A DNA stretch of 64,000 nucleotides from Gnetum montanum (taxonomy: Eukaryota > Streptophyta > Gnetopsida > Gnetales > Gnetaceae): contig MNCI01023579.1 of NCBI GenBank assembly GCA_015680685.1, positions 105,147-169,146 of the forward strand. The letters run 5' to 3'. Of the stretch, positions 22,960 to 35,105 are shown piece after piece (within the stretch, counting starts at the first letter, position 1; each line of letters begins with the position of its first letter). The notes under the pieces are model-generated. The model was not told where the DNA came from and did not search any database. It was given only the letters and a program-made list of their open reading frames with translations. A program made the translations under genes and the position numbers.

Positions 22960-24690
22960 TACATCCACTATGTGAGCTAAAGCATTATGGGTGCATAGTT
23001 GAATCACACCACAACTGAGAAAGAACTAATAGCAATGGTGTATGGCCTTAAAAAGTTTAGGTACTATGTGCTTGGCTATAAAGTATTTTTGCACACAAAT
23101 CATAGTGTCATATGCTTCTTAATGAACAAGCCAATAGTGATCCTTATATCATATTGTGGCTTGTGATCTTGTAGGAATTTGATTTCACAATGGTAGATCA
23201 AAAAGGGATTAAGAATGTGGTCACTAACCTCGCCTCTTGATTAAGATGGGATAACAAAGAGAAGGAGAGCCCACTATGATCAATTTCCAGACAAACTTCT
23301 CTTTACAAAAGTGATAAATGATCAAGTGCCCCCCAAATCAAAATGGTATGACAACATCCTCACTTACCTTCTCACTCAAGAGATGCCACAAGATCTAGAC
23401 TTTAGGAAGAAAGAATAGTTTCATCATCAGGCTAAGTACTTCATGGGAATCAATAGACACCTTTATAAGGTATGTGTTGATGGCCTGGTTTGTTGGTATG
23501 CCTATGATGTGGACCAATTGTGCATTCTCAAGGATGCTCATGAAGGCCCTTCTGAAGGCTTTTATGTAGGGAGATGCATGACCATAAAAATCCTGATGGC
23601 AAGATACTATTGGCCTACAATCTTTAGGGATGTCCACTAATTTGTTTGATCCTATGAACACTGCCAACAAGATGATGGGATGATTACTCAAATGGAGGAT
23701 CCTTAACAATGGATTCAATTACTGGAGCCCTTTAACATATGGGGCATATACTTCATGGGTTCCATCACACCCATATCTAATGAAAAGGCATACATCATTG
23801 TAGCAGTTGACTACTATAGCAAATGGATAGAAGTAGTAGCCGTCATTGACTGTACATCATCCATTGCTACTTGCTTTATATAACAACACATTGTAAATAG
23901 GTTTGGTGTGCCATGGGCACTGATTTTCAATAATGGAATCCATTTTACAAGTGCCACCTTTCAGAAGTTGATGCAACACTTGCGGGTTGAACATAAAATA
24001 ACAACACTTTATCACCCCCAAGCCAATGGTCAAGCAAAAGTCACCAATAGGGAGATCACAAAGATCCTAATAAGAATTATTACCACATATAGGAGAGACT
24101 AGAGCACAAAACTCAATGATTCTCTCTAGGCCTACTGCTTAATGTGAAAACTCCCTATAGGCTACTCTCCCTATGAGCTAGTGCATGGCACACTTCCAAC
24201 ATTTCAAATCTAATTTGAGCTCTATACACTTTTAATAGCCTATGACTTGAACCTCAACTTGAGCCTAACATAAAAAGAAAGATTGATCAACTTGAATGTG
24301 CTAGATGAAAACTAATTAGTGGTTTTATCTTTGAATGAAGTGCATAAGGTATATAACAAGAAACATCATGACCTTAGAATACAAAAAGTAAAATTTCAAC
24401 ATGAAGATAAGATTATCTATTAGAACCTCACACATGTACCTCAAAAGACAAAGTTCCAAATGTTGTGGGAGGAGCCTTATATAATTGAAAAAACCTTTTC
24501 CTTTGGGGCTATGTTAATCTACAAACCTAAGAGCCCAAATGAAAAGCAGTTGTTCAACATCCAACAAGTGAAACCTTTCCTTGAGCCAAAGCAAGCTAGT
24601 ACAACTAATACCTCATCGAATGGACAACCACATTCTATATTTCACATATCCTCTTGTCAACTTAGTCATGGGGGAGATGGTCATCTATGC
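22960..24690 (+). pseudogene. Athila-like RNase H and integrase (element 2, second part)
   Basis: Resumes the RNase H cut at 13564: a short YIHYVS block, then TTEKELIAMVYGLKKFRYYV, the RNase H end (GIKNVVTNLAS-like near 23211), and a linker ending HLYKVCVDGLVCWY. The integrase zinc region is HEGPSEGFYVGR, YYWPTIFRDVH and YEHCQQDDG. The core has IYFMGSITP, AYIIVAVDYYSKW, FGVPWALIFNNGIHFTSATF and YHPQANGQ. The C-terminal part has GYSPYELVHG and KQLFNIQQVKPFL. Stops and frameshifts break it, but it is better preserved than 1-1215. Confidence 0.88.
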
Positions 24691-26725
24691 TAATCATATA
24701 CATGACTCCTCAATTTTTTACTTTTTGTTTTACACTGTTGATTTTTTACCTTTTTTTTGGTTTTCCATTTTATTGATTTTCTCGATTTTTTATTTTACAA
24801 CATCATTAGTATGTTTTATAATTTTTGAATATTTTATACTTTCTTATATATTTTACTTTCTTTTTGTGTGACTTTTCATTATCTTTCTAATAAAAGTGCT
24901 TTATTATCATAGGACACAATGCCAATATTATTGTTTACTAATGGTGGTTTGTGCTTAATGTTTTGGCTGTTAATGTCTAGTTTCTATGTTTGAATTCTAA
25001 TGTCTGATGACTAAGACATGGTTTATTTGTCATGGAATAGGCAATGAGCCCTTGTTATTCACCCATCCTCAAACTCTATGGTTTTTCTTGTTTTGGAAGT
25101 TTGAGGTCCCTTTCATTAAATAAATCTTTAATAAATTTGTGACCTTGGTAGTTTTTGGAATTGGGAAGGATTGAAAGGTTTGCACAAGGTGTAACTTCAA
25201 AGGAACTCAATACTCTTTATACTCTTCTACTTGGGTGCTTGAGTGTTTTCATGGACTTCTTATCATTCTGTGTTAACCAATAATAGGAAGTTAAATAAAG
25301 TCTTTGCATGGTGTGGTTCCCATTTCAAAAGAAAAAAAACATGACGGAAATTCAAAGCACATCCCTTAGACAAATAAATGGGCTACATGCATTGTTTATG
25401 GGACTAGAAAGACATGTTATCCATGCCTTAAGGTCCCCTATAACTAAGGCCCTCTCTCACTTCTTGCTTGTATTTTCTTTTTCTTTTTTTATGGAATGGT
25501 GGTTGTTTTGTGCCAGCATTCTTGTATCTTAAGAGGATGGATTAGTCTTGGAGTGGCGATGCAAAGTCACTCAAAAGTGATTGGTTTTGATCTAGACTAA
25601 GGATGGATCTTCTTAGGTCATTTTAAACACAAACTCCACAAGGGATTTCTTATGACCTTAACTCGAGATTCCATCTCACCTTCTCTATCATCCATCTATG
25701 CTACCCATAACTCACCTCACTGTCAGTTTTCATGTTATGCTCAATGTCTTAGTTTGACATGTTGGAATTCTTGGATAGATTCTTCTTGGTTGGTCCTTAA
25801 CTTTTCATAACCATTAATTGACTATGGGGTTCACAAACTCCTTAGTTAAGGTTATGAAAGGGCAAAAAGGGCATGTGCCTACTATGGGGAGGACCTACTT
25901 ACATATCTCTTAGTTTGGATAGTTAATTCCTTTACCTTAGACATTGCTGTAATCATATCTTTCACGTGCCCCATTGTGCATCCAACTCTAAGCTCTTTTA
26001 AATTCCATACAACTTCCTTCTCCAACCATTTTTTTCAATTTTCTAAACTCCAGCACCCTCTTCTATTTTTATCATGTTTGTGACTTTTTGGGCTTCCATC
26101 TAACACCCGTTTCACTTAAAAACTCCTTATATTTTAAAAGTTTCCCAAAGTCAATGGTGGTCAATAGCCACGTTGACTAGGCCTAGTTGATGTAGCTAAC
26201 CCTATCAATGGTGCCTTGTTGACTAGGCCCCATCAATGCAATACAAAAAATCTATAAATACCACTAAACACTTTAAAATTTTTATCATTTACTTTACAAC
26301 AAGAGATGATTTTTTGCCATTTTTCCAAGTCCAAAACCTTTTAGAGCCCATAACTTTTCAACCATTTGTCCAAATCACTTCGTCCTTCGATTTTGTAGCT
26401 ACCAAAGGTAAGCTCTTCATCATGGGTGCTATAAACATTAAGGTTTTTGACAAGATTTTTTTGAAAATTTTTCTCACTCCCTCCAAAGAGTTAATGAATA
26501 CAATAATAAAAAACCATCAATTTTTGAGAGTTTAACCTTTTCAATAACCTTCGATATGACTATAATCATTTATTAACATTAAAATACAAATATATTAATG
26601 ATTAAAATTGATCAAATCATCTATAATCACAACTTAGCTAGGTGTAACTTTCCTAACAAGATAAGGTATCTGAATTGTTTCACGTTACACAATAATTGCT
26701 AACCCATGGTCATGTTGTTATTACA
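24691..26725 (+). other. Non-coding spacer (element 2)
   Basis: Same 2 kb internal non-coding block as 1216-3189 and 60561-62150, AT-rich, no credible ORF. It includes GACATGTTATCCATGCC with AAGGTCCCC downstream, which has a counterpart in both other copies. Confidence 0.6.
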
Positions 26726-29575
26726 GATGACATCAAGACTGAAACAACCATAGGAGGGAGGACCATGTCAATAAAGGAAGAAATGACCTAGAGCTAGAAG
26801 GGGTCAGGAAGGACAAGCCTAGGAATAGGTAGAAGAAACTCATGTAGCATGACCTCTTTGGGAGGATCTCGAAGTGGAATCTGTTCGATAGATTCCTGAG
26901 GAAGAGGCTACAATAGAGTAATCATAGCAAAGAGAGGCACCAAGTCTTGTACTAAGACTTGAAGTCACACTAAAATAAGCCTGCCTCGACAAAATCAAGC
27001 CCTATGATGTTCAACGCTTAGTTCTCCAGAAACTAAACTTTGGATCATTCTTAGAGCATGATTTAGTGAAGGTAAAGACTCAATTACAAACCTCTTCCAT
27101 GTGGCCAATCATCACTTCCAATGAGAAGTGGTAAATGGGAGAGACATACCTATTCTGGAATAATAGAAGGGTAGGTTCCACTATGAAAATCAATGACTTT
27201 CAGGTATCCTACTCAGCTGAAGCTATGCAAGCTAATTTTGGAACAAAATTGGTAGAACTATCTATGCAAGCTAATAAAGAGGTGAAAAAGGAGTGGACTT
27301 AGTGGTTTTACAAGGTTGATCACAAGAAGTTTGACACACTCACACTGATGGAGCACGTATACTTCAAAATAGTGGCTTATCACCTCAATCCAATAGTGAG
27401 GCCTAATAAGGTGACTACCTTCTTTACCTGAGCATGCATTACTCTAAGCAGAAATTTCTAGCAAACCTTCCACAATTAATCTATTTAGAGATAATAAAGC
27501 ATTTCAAAGAGAATGAACATGGAAGAAAAACTCTACCCTTTCCATATCTTATTAGAAGACTTTTCAAAAGGATTTGGATAGTTTGCTACACAAACAACAT
27601 AATAAGACATACTCTAATTGCCTCTTAGTCTAAAATGATGAAAAAAAAGATGATTGTTGTGTCTAAAGAAGAGAAGTAGAAATTGCCACCTCCACCACCT
27701 ACTTAGGAAACAATGCCAAAAGCCCACACTAGCACTGAGTACTTGCATCAAATCTGAGAGAAGCTCTTGCAATAGCAAGAGCAAAGAGTAGGAATGAGTG
27801 GTGGAGATCCATCTATGTATTGACATGCAATGAGTCACCTTAATGAAGTGGCTTAAACAATTAGTTAGATGGAGAGAGGTGGAACAATATTTTTAGCTCA
27901 ATGAATGTAGTTGCCCACGAGATTGAATGCTAGTGTCCAAGAGGTAATAATGTCTCTTTCTCAATACCATCTATTTCTAGAAATCTTTGCGAATGTCACT
28001 TTCTTTTTGGTGCACTTGGAAGAGGGCGAGGGGGTAACTATACTAGTAATGTAGCACCAAGGGTAGGAGACAACTGTGGAAGTGGTTACTGATAGGATTG
28101 TTACTGCACTTAACACACCTACAACATTTGTAGTAGACATTTATGCACTTAGAGATGTGTAAATGTCTGCAAGAAATTTTAGTGAAAGATTAAGTGTAGC
28201 CCAACATAAAGAATTGCTAGATCGACTGGTGGGGACTAAGCAATCAATTTTAGACATCTTTGATTTTTTGGATAACATTATTGTAATTCAATCAAAGCTA
28301 GTTAAAGTAAAGGGAAAATGTATCATCTTGGAAGGGCAACTTGAAACTACTCAAGCACAAAACTAATGCTTGGCCATGGAGGTTGTTGAATTGCATGCCT
28401 ACTTTGGTAACCCCACACTCCTCAACCCTACAATAACAAGAGATGAAGCCTTTTAGTAGCTTTAGGAGCAATTAAAACAAGTTGAGGAGGGAATGGTTAT
28501 GTCTATCTTTAACTAGTTCATAACTAAAGCAAAGACTTATTAAATTCAAAATGAATTGGTTCAAATGTGCCAAGAAAATGAAACACTAACCATAGAAAAC
28601 CATCGCTTGTGAAAGGTTGATGGAAAAAAAAACAACAGATGCAACAATTCATCCATCAACAGTAGGAGCAGCTAGCTAGAGCAAACAAAAAATTTAGGAA
28701 ATTGGCAGTAGAGAATTGCAATCTATCTATGAAGGAAGTTCGTGCCTTATGCCAAAAATTTGCCATTGATATTGCTGCCTAGAAATATGAGGCTCTCAAA
28801 TTTGAGAGAGTCAATAATTACTACAAAGATTAGGTTGTCTTGTAGAAGGAGGTGAATGAGAAACACATCCAAGTGGCTAAAGAAAAAGTAAATGATGCCC
28901 TCTAGCAACTCCAACAATGAAGATAAGTGTGGTAGCCTGTCATTAATTGGATAAATGCCTATAACAAAGTAGAGATCCACATGAAGGAGTTGCAAATCAA
29001 AGAAATGACAGAATATATGGAATTGGCCAATCTCTGATATGCAAATCTAGCAATCTTGACTATCAAACGATTGTGGTCAAAACTTGAAAAATAGGTGGCC
29101 AGCTTGTACTTGCTGTACGAGGCTGAGTTCAAGCACCACAAAGACACCAAACAAAAGATTTAGATGGAAAACACTAAACTTGAAGTTCTCAAGGCATGAT
29201 TCACTGATCAACGATCAACTATTGAGAACCTAGCTAGGATGAATGATTACTAGGAGATGCAAAATGCACTTAGGGTGTTCAACATCAAGCGCAAACAATT
29301 TTTCACCTAGTTCATCAATGCTAAGAAGCTATTCCTAGAAATTCCCTATCCTTGGGATGTGTCCATTCTAGCCCCACATTGGTGAAGCTACATGGACCAT
29401 GCACAATCCCAGGAGTAAGGAGAAGAAAATGAAAGCATTATTGTATGCTTTCTGTTTACCACCAGAAGTTGTAGCAGTAATTGGATATCCACAACAACCT
29501 CAATTGTTGCTTGTGGTTAAAGCTGGAGAAGGTCTATTAGAGCCTCAAGAGCCTCCACTGCCTATGACCATATGA
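26726..29575 (+). pseudogene. Extra ORF downstream of pol (element 2)
   Basis: Homologous to 3190-6014 and a little clearer. The N-terminal domain reads VDHKKFDTLTLMEHVYFKI, then AYHLNPIVRPNKVTTFF, and LANLPQLIYLEIIKHF, then a short proline run (KLPPPPPT). The long coiled-coil part starts near 28150 (LSVAQHKELLDRL, VKGKCIILEGQLETTQAQ). The C-terminus is PQEPPLPMTI. It lies between integrase and the polypurine tract, so it belongs to the retroelement and would be expressed late or by splicing, which I cannot see. The role is unknown; no signal peptide or clear membrane segment was found. Broken by many stops. Confidence 0.6.
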
Positions 29576-29785
29576 TCTTTTCAATTGTTTTCATGCCATC
29601 ATAGGATGTGTTATCCAATTTTTTGTTTGGTGTTCAATTTTTGTGTTGTTAACACCATAATTTGTAATTTTGTTGATTTGTACACTTGAGCACTCAGTTT
29701 TTTCATGTAGTTTTATTGAGTCATGTGCTAGCCAATAATCCAATACCTTTCCAATATTGTAAATAACTCGAGGACAAGTTTTCAT

Positions 29786-29801
29786 TCAATTGTAAGGGTA
29801 T
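29786..29801 (+). other. Polypurine tract (element 2)
   Basis: CTCGAGGACAAG and TTTTCATTCAATTGTAAGGG stand directly before LTR start TGATGAG, matching the block in front of the LTR at 62446. Confidence 0.6.
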
Positions 29802-30470
29802 GATGAGTAGTGGATTAGCCATGTCGACAAGGCCTCATTGACTAGGACCTATCAACTGGGCCATGTCAATGAGGCCCCATTGATGCAAGGTCTGTTCTTG
29901 CCTATAAATATGTGCCAACCCGTTGTGTTTATAATTAATCTTATCATAGTTGTAGCGAAGCTCTTGTAGTTTTTACATTTAAAAGTTAGAATATTTTCCT
30001 GAGTGCCTACAGTAGGAGTCATTAAGTGTACCAATCTTTATTTGAGCATTGTTGTACCTAAGCACGACAGTGTGTGCAGTAATAAAGATGAGCTTTTTGA
30101 TAAACCTTGTAGTATTTTGGATAGCTTAAATATTTTATTCATGCATTTAATGTTTTTAGTTATTTATTCAATGTTCCTTAGTAATTAAGTTTATTAAGTA
30201 ATTAAGCAAGATAAGCTAAAAAACAATTAAGTAAACACATAAGTACGACTATGTTGATCATGTGAATCATGTGCTTCAACTACACTTCAACCATACCCTT
30301 GAGCTTCTCAAGCATATTTGGGAAGACAACGAACATTCTCAATGCCTAAGTTACTTCCTAGAGAACTAGTGCATTGGAAAACTATAGAATCTATAGAATT
30401 TGACTAGATTATGCATGAATGCTTTATGATCTGTATGGTTGAGCTTAGGGGTACACTTCACCACTCATTA
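29802..30470 (+). repeat. LTR of Athila-like element 2 (about 669 bp)
   Basis: Begins TGATGAGTAG and ends CCACTCATTA. TATA box CCTATAAATATG near 29901-29912, conserved R region with AATAAA at 30081, U5 shortened compared with 6245-7084. It is the 3' LTR of element 2. The text that follows (GGGAGACTATTGCC) is read here as the start of an inverted arm, though a decayed PBS cannot be excluded. Confidence 0.75.
30034..30089 (+). promoter_or_regulatory. R-region inverted repeat with poly(A) signal, copy 2
   Basis: ATCTTTATT (30034-30042) and AATAAAGAT (30081-30089), perfect 9-bp arms with starts 47 nt apart. Confidence 0.7.
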
Positions 30471-31565
30471 GGGAGACTATTGCCTAGGGTGCCTCTCATA
30501 TGGGTATGGAAACCTAGGAATAGTCTTAGTTGGAGAGGGCTATATGACATTATGGTTAAATGGGAATCCTAATCCCTTATCATGCATGACCATCATTTGC
30601 TATCATTTACGGTCGCTTCATGCCATTGTTGTTACTGTCTATGGTGCCCACTATCTAGTAGAAAACCCTGCTACCACAGGGATAAAAACCCCAACGTGTA
30701 GGGACATGTTGCCACCATCATTGCTACCCACTACTACTAACCATTGCCTGCTACTAACTACCATGTGCTACCTACTGTCTACTGCCACGTGTTACCTACA
30801 GCTCCCACACAACCTCTGCTTGTAGCTCTTGCATGACCACCACCTACTACCATTGTTGATGCACCTACTCATTGTCAGTCTTGACATTGCATTGCCACTA
30901 ATTGCCTACCATGTGTCATTGACCTATGCTAGGGCCATTGACACTGAAACAAATGTTGCTACCATCCATTATTGTGACCATCATTATTCATGCCACTGGC
31001 CTTTGCTGGTGCCGCTGACATTGCTATCATAGACAACACCTTCTACTACAACTGATCATGCACTACCGTGCACCTACTACCACTAATGTTTGCACCATTG
31101 ATGCATGCACTGCCTCATGCCTATTTCCATGGACACATGCACCACCGACGTGCATGCTACCTCACACCTACTATTGGTCATCATCAATGTCATGCATCAT
31201 GCACCATTCACCACCATTTGTGCACCATTGTTGCACACCACCTTTAGACACGACCACCATTGCCATGCACTACACTTGCATGTGCTGCTTGAAATGTCAC
31301 TAAGCATCCCTTGTGTTCATCGTTGCCATAGTTGTTCATGATTTCTTGCCATTGGTAGTTGACTACCATGCACTTGCTGATGCACGTGCATGTAGCAACC
31401 ACTGGGAGTTTTCATGAATGTTGTCATTACAGATACCATTTTCTTGTTGATTGTTGGAAGAGACAGGCCCTGCTTCTGTCCCTCCTTCTATCCACTACCC
31501 CTCCCATTGCTTTTATAGTAGCTCCCATCTAGTGGCATTAAATGCTCACATCTGCTATTTGCTTT
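30465..31565 (+). repeat. Left arm of a diverged inverted pair of about 1 kb
   Basis: Matches the reverse complement of 34110-35105 in several ordered blocks: ACTCATTAGGGAGA, GGTTAAATGGGAATCC, CATCATTTGCT, GTAGCAACCACTGGGAG, CCCTCCTTCTATCC and TTGCTTTTATAG. The middle is a CCA/CAT-rich low-complexity stretch that produces spurious His- and Cys-rich ORFs. It could be the arm of a fold-back element or two copies of one repeat in opposite orientation. Confidence 0.65.
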
Positions 31566-31629
31566 GCCATGTCATCATTGGTTACCACCACCACCATTGT
31601 TTCTAGGAAAGATCATTTAAATTCCACAA

Positions 31630-32183
31630 TGTAAAAGTAATATTGGGGGTGGTGCATTAATGTTGACGTGGCTGGTCAGTCTATTAGAGGGAAAGGTCAA
31701 ATTTTGAATGCATTTGCAAACTAAACAACGCACAATAATCCACATTCCCCCACTATAGGACCTTTGCCTAGTTGGCCAGCTTAGTTATTTCTAATTAGTT
31801 ACCAATGAATTTATAAAGGTAGTAGGAGCTTCCCAAAGTAATTGAGTGTTGAGGCTTCCTATTATTCCATAGGTTAGGAATTCCATCAACATGTTTTACT
31901 TATGCTACCATTATCTTAAAATTGAAACTAGAAGATTGGTTCAACTCTTTTGAGGTCTAATGTAGAGCTTTTGAAAACTAGTTGCATACATTTCTTTTCC
32001 ATCTTGAGACTACCTATGTAAATTGGAATTATAATTGTTAATGAATGAAAATAATAAATAATTTAAAGGTTGCATGATACCTCTCATTAAAAACATCCCT
32101 ATTCAAATTGTGAAACCATGCCGTAGTGATTTAAATAATAAGTCATGGCCATGTGCCTAACATGGATGATGTTGGCATCAACA
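31630..32183 (+). repeat. LTR-like repeat, copy 1 (possibly solo)
   Basis: Same sequence as 51962-52528 over its whole length, for example CATTCCCCCACTATAGGACC. Starts TGTAAAAG and ends CATCAACA. TTTATAAAGGTAGTAGGAGC looks like a TATA box plus start region. No target-site duplication is visible, so its ends and its LTR nature are uncertain. Confidence 0.5.
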
Positions 32184-33589
32184 CTTAGCTTCCAAACTAG
32201 ATATTGCATGTGAGTGCAAGGAACAAAAAATCATAAGAATTTTAAGAGGAGATGCAAGAGATAGAGGATCAAAAAGATCATACAACATAGACAAATTGAA
32301 ACTTGAAAGCAAACTATACAAATTTAAACATACTTAAAATAGCCATATAATCAAGAGAGAACTAAACATGGGCCACCCTTGCTACACCATCTTCTTTAAT
32401 TAATATCAAAACATATACTCTTTGTAAATCATAACTTTAGCTACACAGATACACACATATATATAATTAAATTATATAACTAAGATTTCATTCCTAATCA
32501 TCTCACAAGGTAAAAGTTAAAGGTATGTGGGCTACTCAGAGCATGAGATTCATACCAAACTTAATGAAGAGGACAAGCTTATCTTAGATCATAGCTAGCC
32601 ACATCTTTTGGATTTTTCCTTAGGACTCTTTATTTTCTTCTTTTTTTGACATTAAAAAAGGAAATGAATGAAAAGGGATTATTTGCTTCTCCTTTTTTTT
32701 TCTTTGAATTTTTGGGAAATAAGTTTAAAAAGGGAATGAAGGCTAAGGTGAGGATTGCTACCAGAACCCATCACACTTGAGAACTTACTACACTGTCGAT
32801 GAACATGATCTTCATTCTTTTCTTTTGTCTCTTTTTTTACTATTTTTTTAGGAAACATTGCTCATGGTGTATTTCATTCTTAAGGTAGGAATTCCAACAC
32901 AAGTTTAGCTAATTAGCTACACTACCAAAGAACATGGTCCTTTTGGAGCTTTTCCCATGGTGCAGTGAAACCCTTGTGCATGTGTCTTTTAATTACAATC
33001 TAGATGACGTCATAGTAGGTCTCCTAGGTGGCTAAGGGTTCTCAAGTGAAGGTGAAGACACTTCACTATGTTGCTCATAGGATAGCCATGGCTCATAACA
33101 CTTGAGGGCTAAGACTTATGAGAGGGAAAATGACATTTGCCAAGGTCACCTAGTGATTGTGGCTAATCATCCTTCAACATCACTTATCCTACATTCACAT
33201 GATGATGATGATAATGATAACATGATAGGTTAGCATAAATCCCATCCTCCATAATCCAACATAACTAATAAAACTAAAACATTAAAATAGATTGGGAAGA
33301 ATCATAGCATTATTGGAATATATCATATAACGGAGATTTTATATAATAGTAATATGATATATCATATAAAGCATTATACTTACATTATTTTCCAATGGTG
33401 TTATGATGACCCAATGCCTAGTAACTCAAATGATCATAATAATTACTAAAATCATATGAAAAGCACAAATCACACCAAAAACCAATATGCCAAGAAAGAA
33501 ATGATGGAAATGCAAAGAAAACATGCAAATGCAACTACATACAAATGAAATGCATGGTGAAGGGGAAGAAAACATGCAACTAAGGATCT
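32184..33589. other. Unassigned AT-rich stretch
   Basis: No gene recognised. Contains a CATATATATATAA run near 32454, T-rich runs, and a near-palindromic ATATCATATAA cluster near 33320-33375. Probably internal debris between the two inverted arms. Confidence 0.4.
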
Positions 33590-33845
33590 ACCAGGTGTCC
33601 ACATGGGGCACTTGAGTAGAAATGCTTTAGATGGAATAAATTAAAATTTCTATGTAATTTATATCCTTGCAAATATGCAATTTTGTAAACATTGGGGCCA
33701 ATGACATCTGTAACTTGGAATGGACTTGATCACATAGGAGAAAACTTACTCTGAGGGCTGGTTTGGGTAGCTGCTCTATCTCTTTTTAGGACTAGATCTC
33801 CTATTTTAAAGACTTTACTTGCATATTTCTTGTCAAACCATCTTT
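33590..33845 (-). pseudogene. Gypsy integrase C-terminal fragment
   Basis: On the minus strand the translation reads WFDKKYASKVFKIGDLVLKR, then FQVTDVIGPNVYKIAYLQGY and HLKHFY, the usual C-terminal end of a Ty3/gypsy integrase (GDLVL, GPF-like, YKLA, HLK.Y). About 85 codons with an internal stop. The rest of the polyprotein is not next to it. It lies between the inverted arms, in the opposite direction to the other gypsy copies nearby. Confidence 0.75.
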
Positions 33846-34109
33846 TAACAATTTATTAATGATTAGGATTATGAAAATCAATACACAATCACAATTCACT
33901 TATTTGTTCTCTAATGGAGACTAAATTTGGAAAATACAACATCCTTTGACATAGCTTCTTCATTAATTTGAGAACCTTTAAAATAGTAATCACCAAATTT
34001 ACCCTTGGAAAATAAAAATTTATGAATATGATCATCATCATCAAAACTTGGAAAGAAGGGATATTATCTAGAATAGAATAGGAGTTAACCTTTTCAATAC
34101 TTTTTTTTG
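33846..34109. other. Unassigned stretch beside the integrase fragment
   Basis: Open on the minus strand from about 34155 to 33889, but the translation resembles no family I know and continues into the inverted arm. Not called as a gene. Confidence 0.3.
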
Positions 34110-35105
34110 TATCCCAAGCATTGTATCTAAAAGGGACGTTGGCATTCAATGGCATAGGCTAGGAGTTTCCATAAAAGCAACAAGAGGGATAGAGGACAGA
34201 AGGAGGGATCGAAGTGGGGCCTCTCTCTCCCAACGATCGACAGGCAAACAACGTCTGTAGCAACAACATTTGTGATAGCTCCTAGTGGTTGCTGCATGCG
34301 CGTCTATCAGCGCGTGGCAGTTAGCTACTAGTGACGAGCAAGCATGAATAGCCATAACAGCGGTAAACATAGGTGGCATGCGGTGACATTGCAGGCAGGT
34401 TGCGCAAGCATGGCACCTAGCGGTGGTGGTGGTTGTGCCTGTAGGTGATGCCTAATAGCAGCACGTGAACGGTGATGAATGACACGTGATGCACGGCATT
34501 GGCATTAGGCACAAGGCTGTGTGCATGTTAGTAATGATAGGGACATTGCAATGAGTGATTGGCAGTAGTGAAAGGTGATGTTTGCGGTAGCAGTTACCAT
34601 TAATGGCACCAGCAAAGGTCAGCGGTGTGAATGGAAGAGGTCACCGCAGTGGAAGGAAATAGCGTCAACTACACTGACAGAGGTTAGTGATGTGTGGTAG
34701 GTAGTTAGTTGCAGCATAGTGAGCAAGCACATCAATAGTGGCAACAGGTGATTGTTGTGCATGAGCTACAGGTGGTGCATGATAGTAGACAGTAAGCGAC
34801 ATGTGGCAGCAGATGGCAGATGACATGTGTTGGTTTGCCATAGGTAGTGATTAGTAGTAACAACGATGGTAGCACATCCTTGCATGGTGGAGGTTTCATT
34901 CTTGCAGTAACAAGGCTTTTTGCTTGGCAATGGGCAGCACTAGCAGCAACAACGACATCCTAAAGCAACTACAGCAAATGATAGTCCAATGCGATGACAA
35001 GAGGGTAGGATCCCCATTTAACTCTAACATCACATAGCTCTCTCCAGCCGAGACTATTTCCAGGTACGGGAGATGTTTTAGGCAGTAATCTTCCTAAATG
35101 AGTTT
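34110..35105 (-). repeat. Right arm of the diverged inverted pair of about 1 kb
   Basis: Reverse complement of 30465-31565 block by block, with many substitutions and indels. GGTGGTGGTGG-rich middle. The outer end is followed by a T-run and a 31-bp imperfect palindrome (35117-35147). Confidence 0.65.

Noticed and set aside
30471-30495. Worn tRNA-Asp primer-binding site after the LTR at 29802
   Set aside because: ACTATTGCC...GGG loosely resembles it, but the same bases pair with the right inverted arm near 35080-35105, which explains them better.
30544-31341. His-, Cys- and Pro-rich open frames
   Set aside because: Low-complexity CCA/CAT sequence within the left inverted arm; overlapping frames and no family resemblance.
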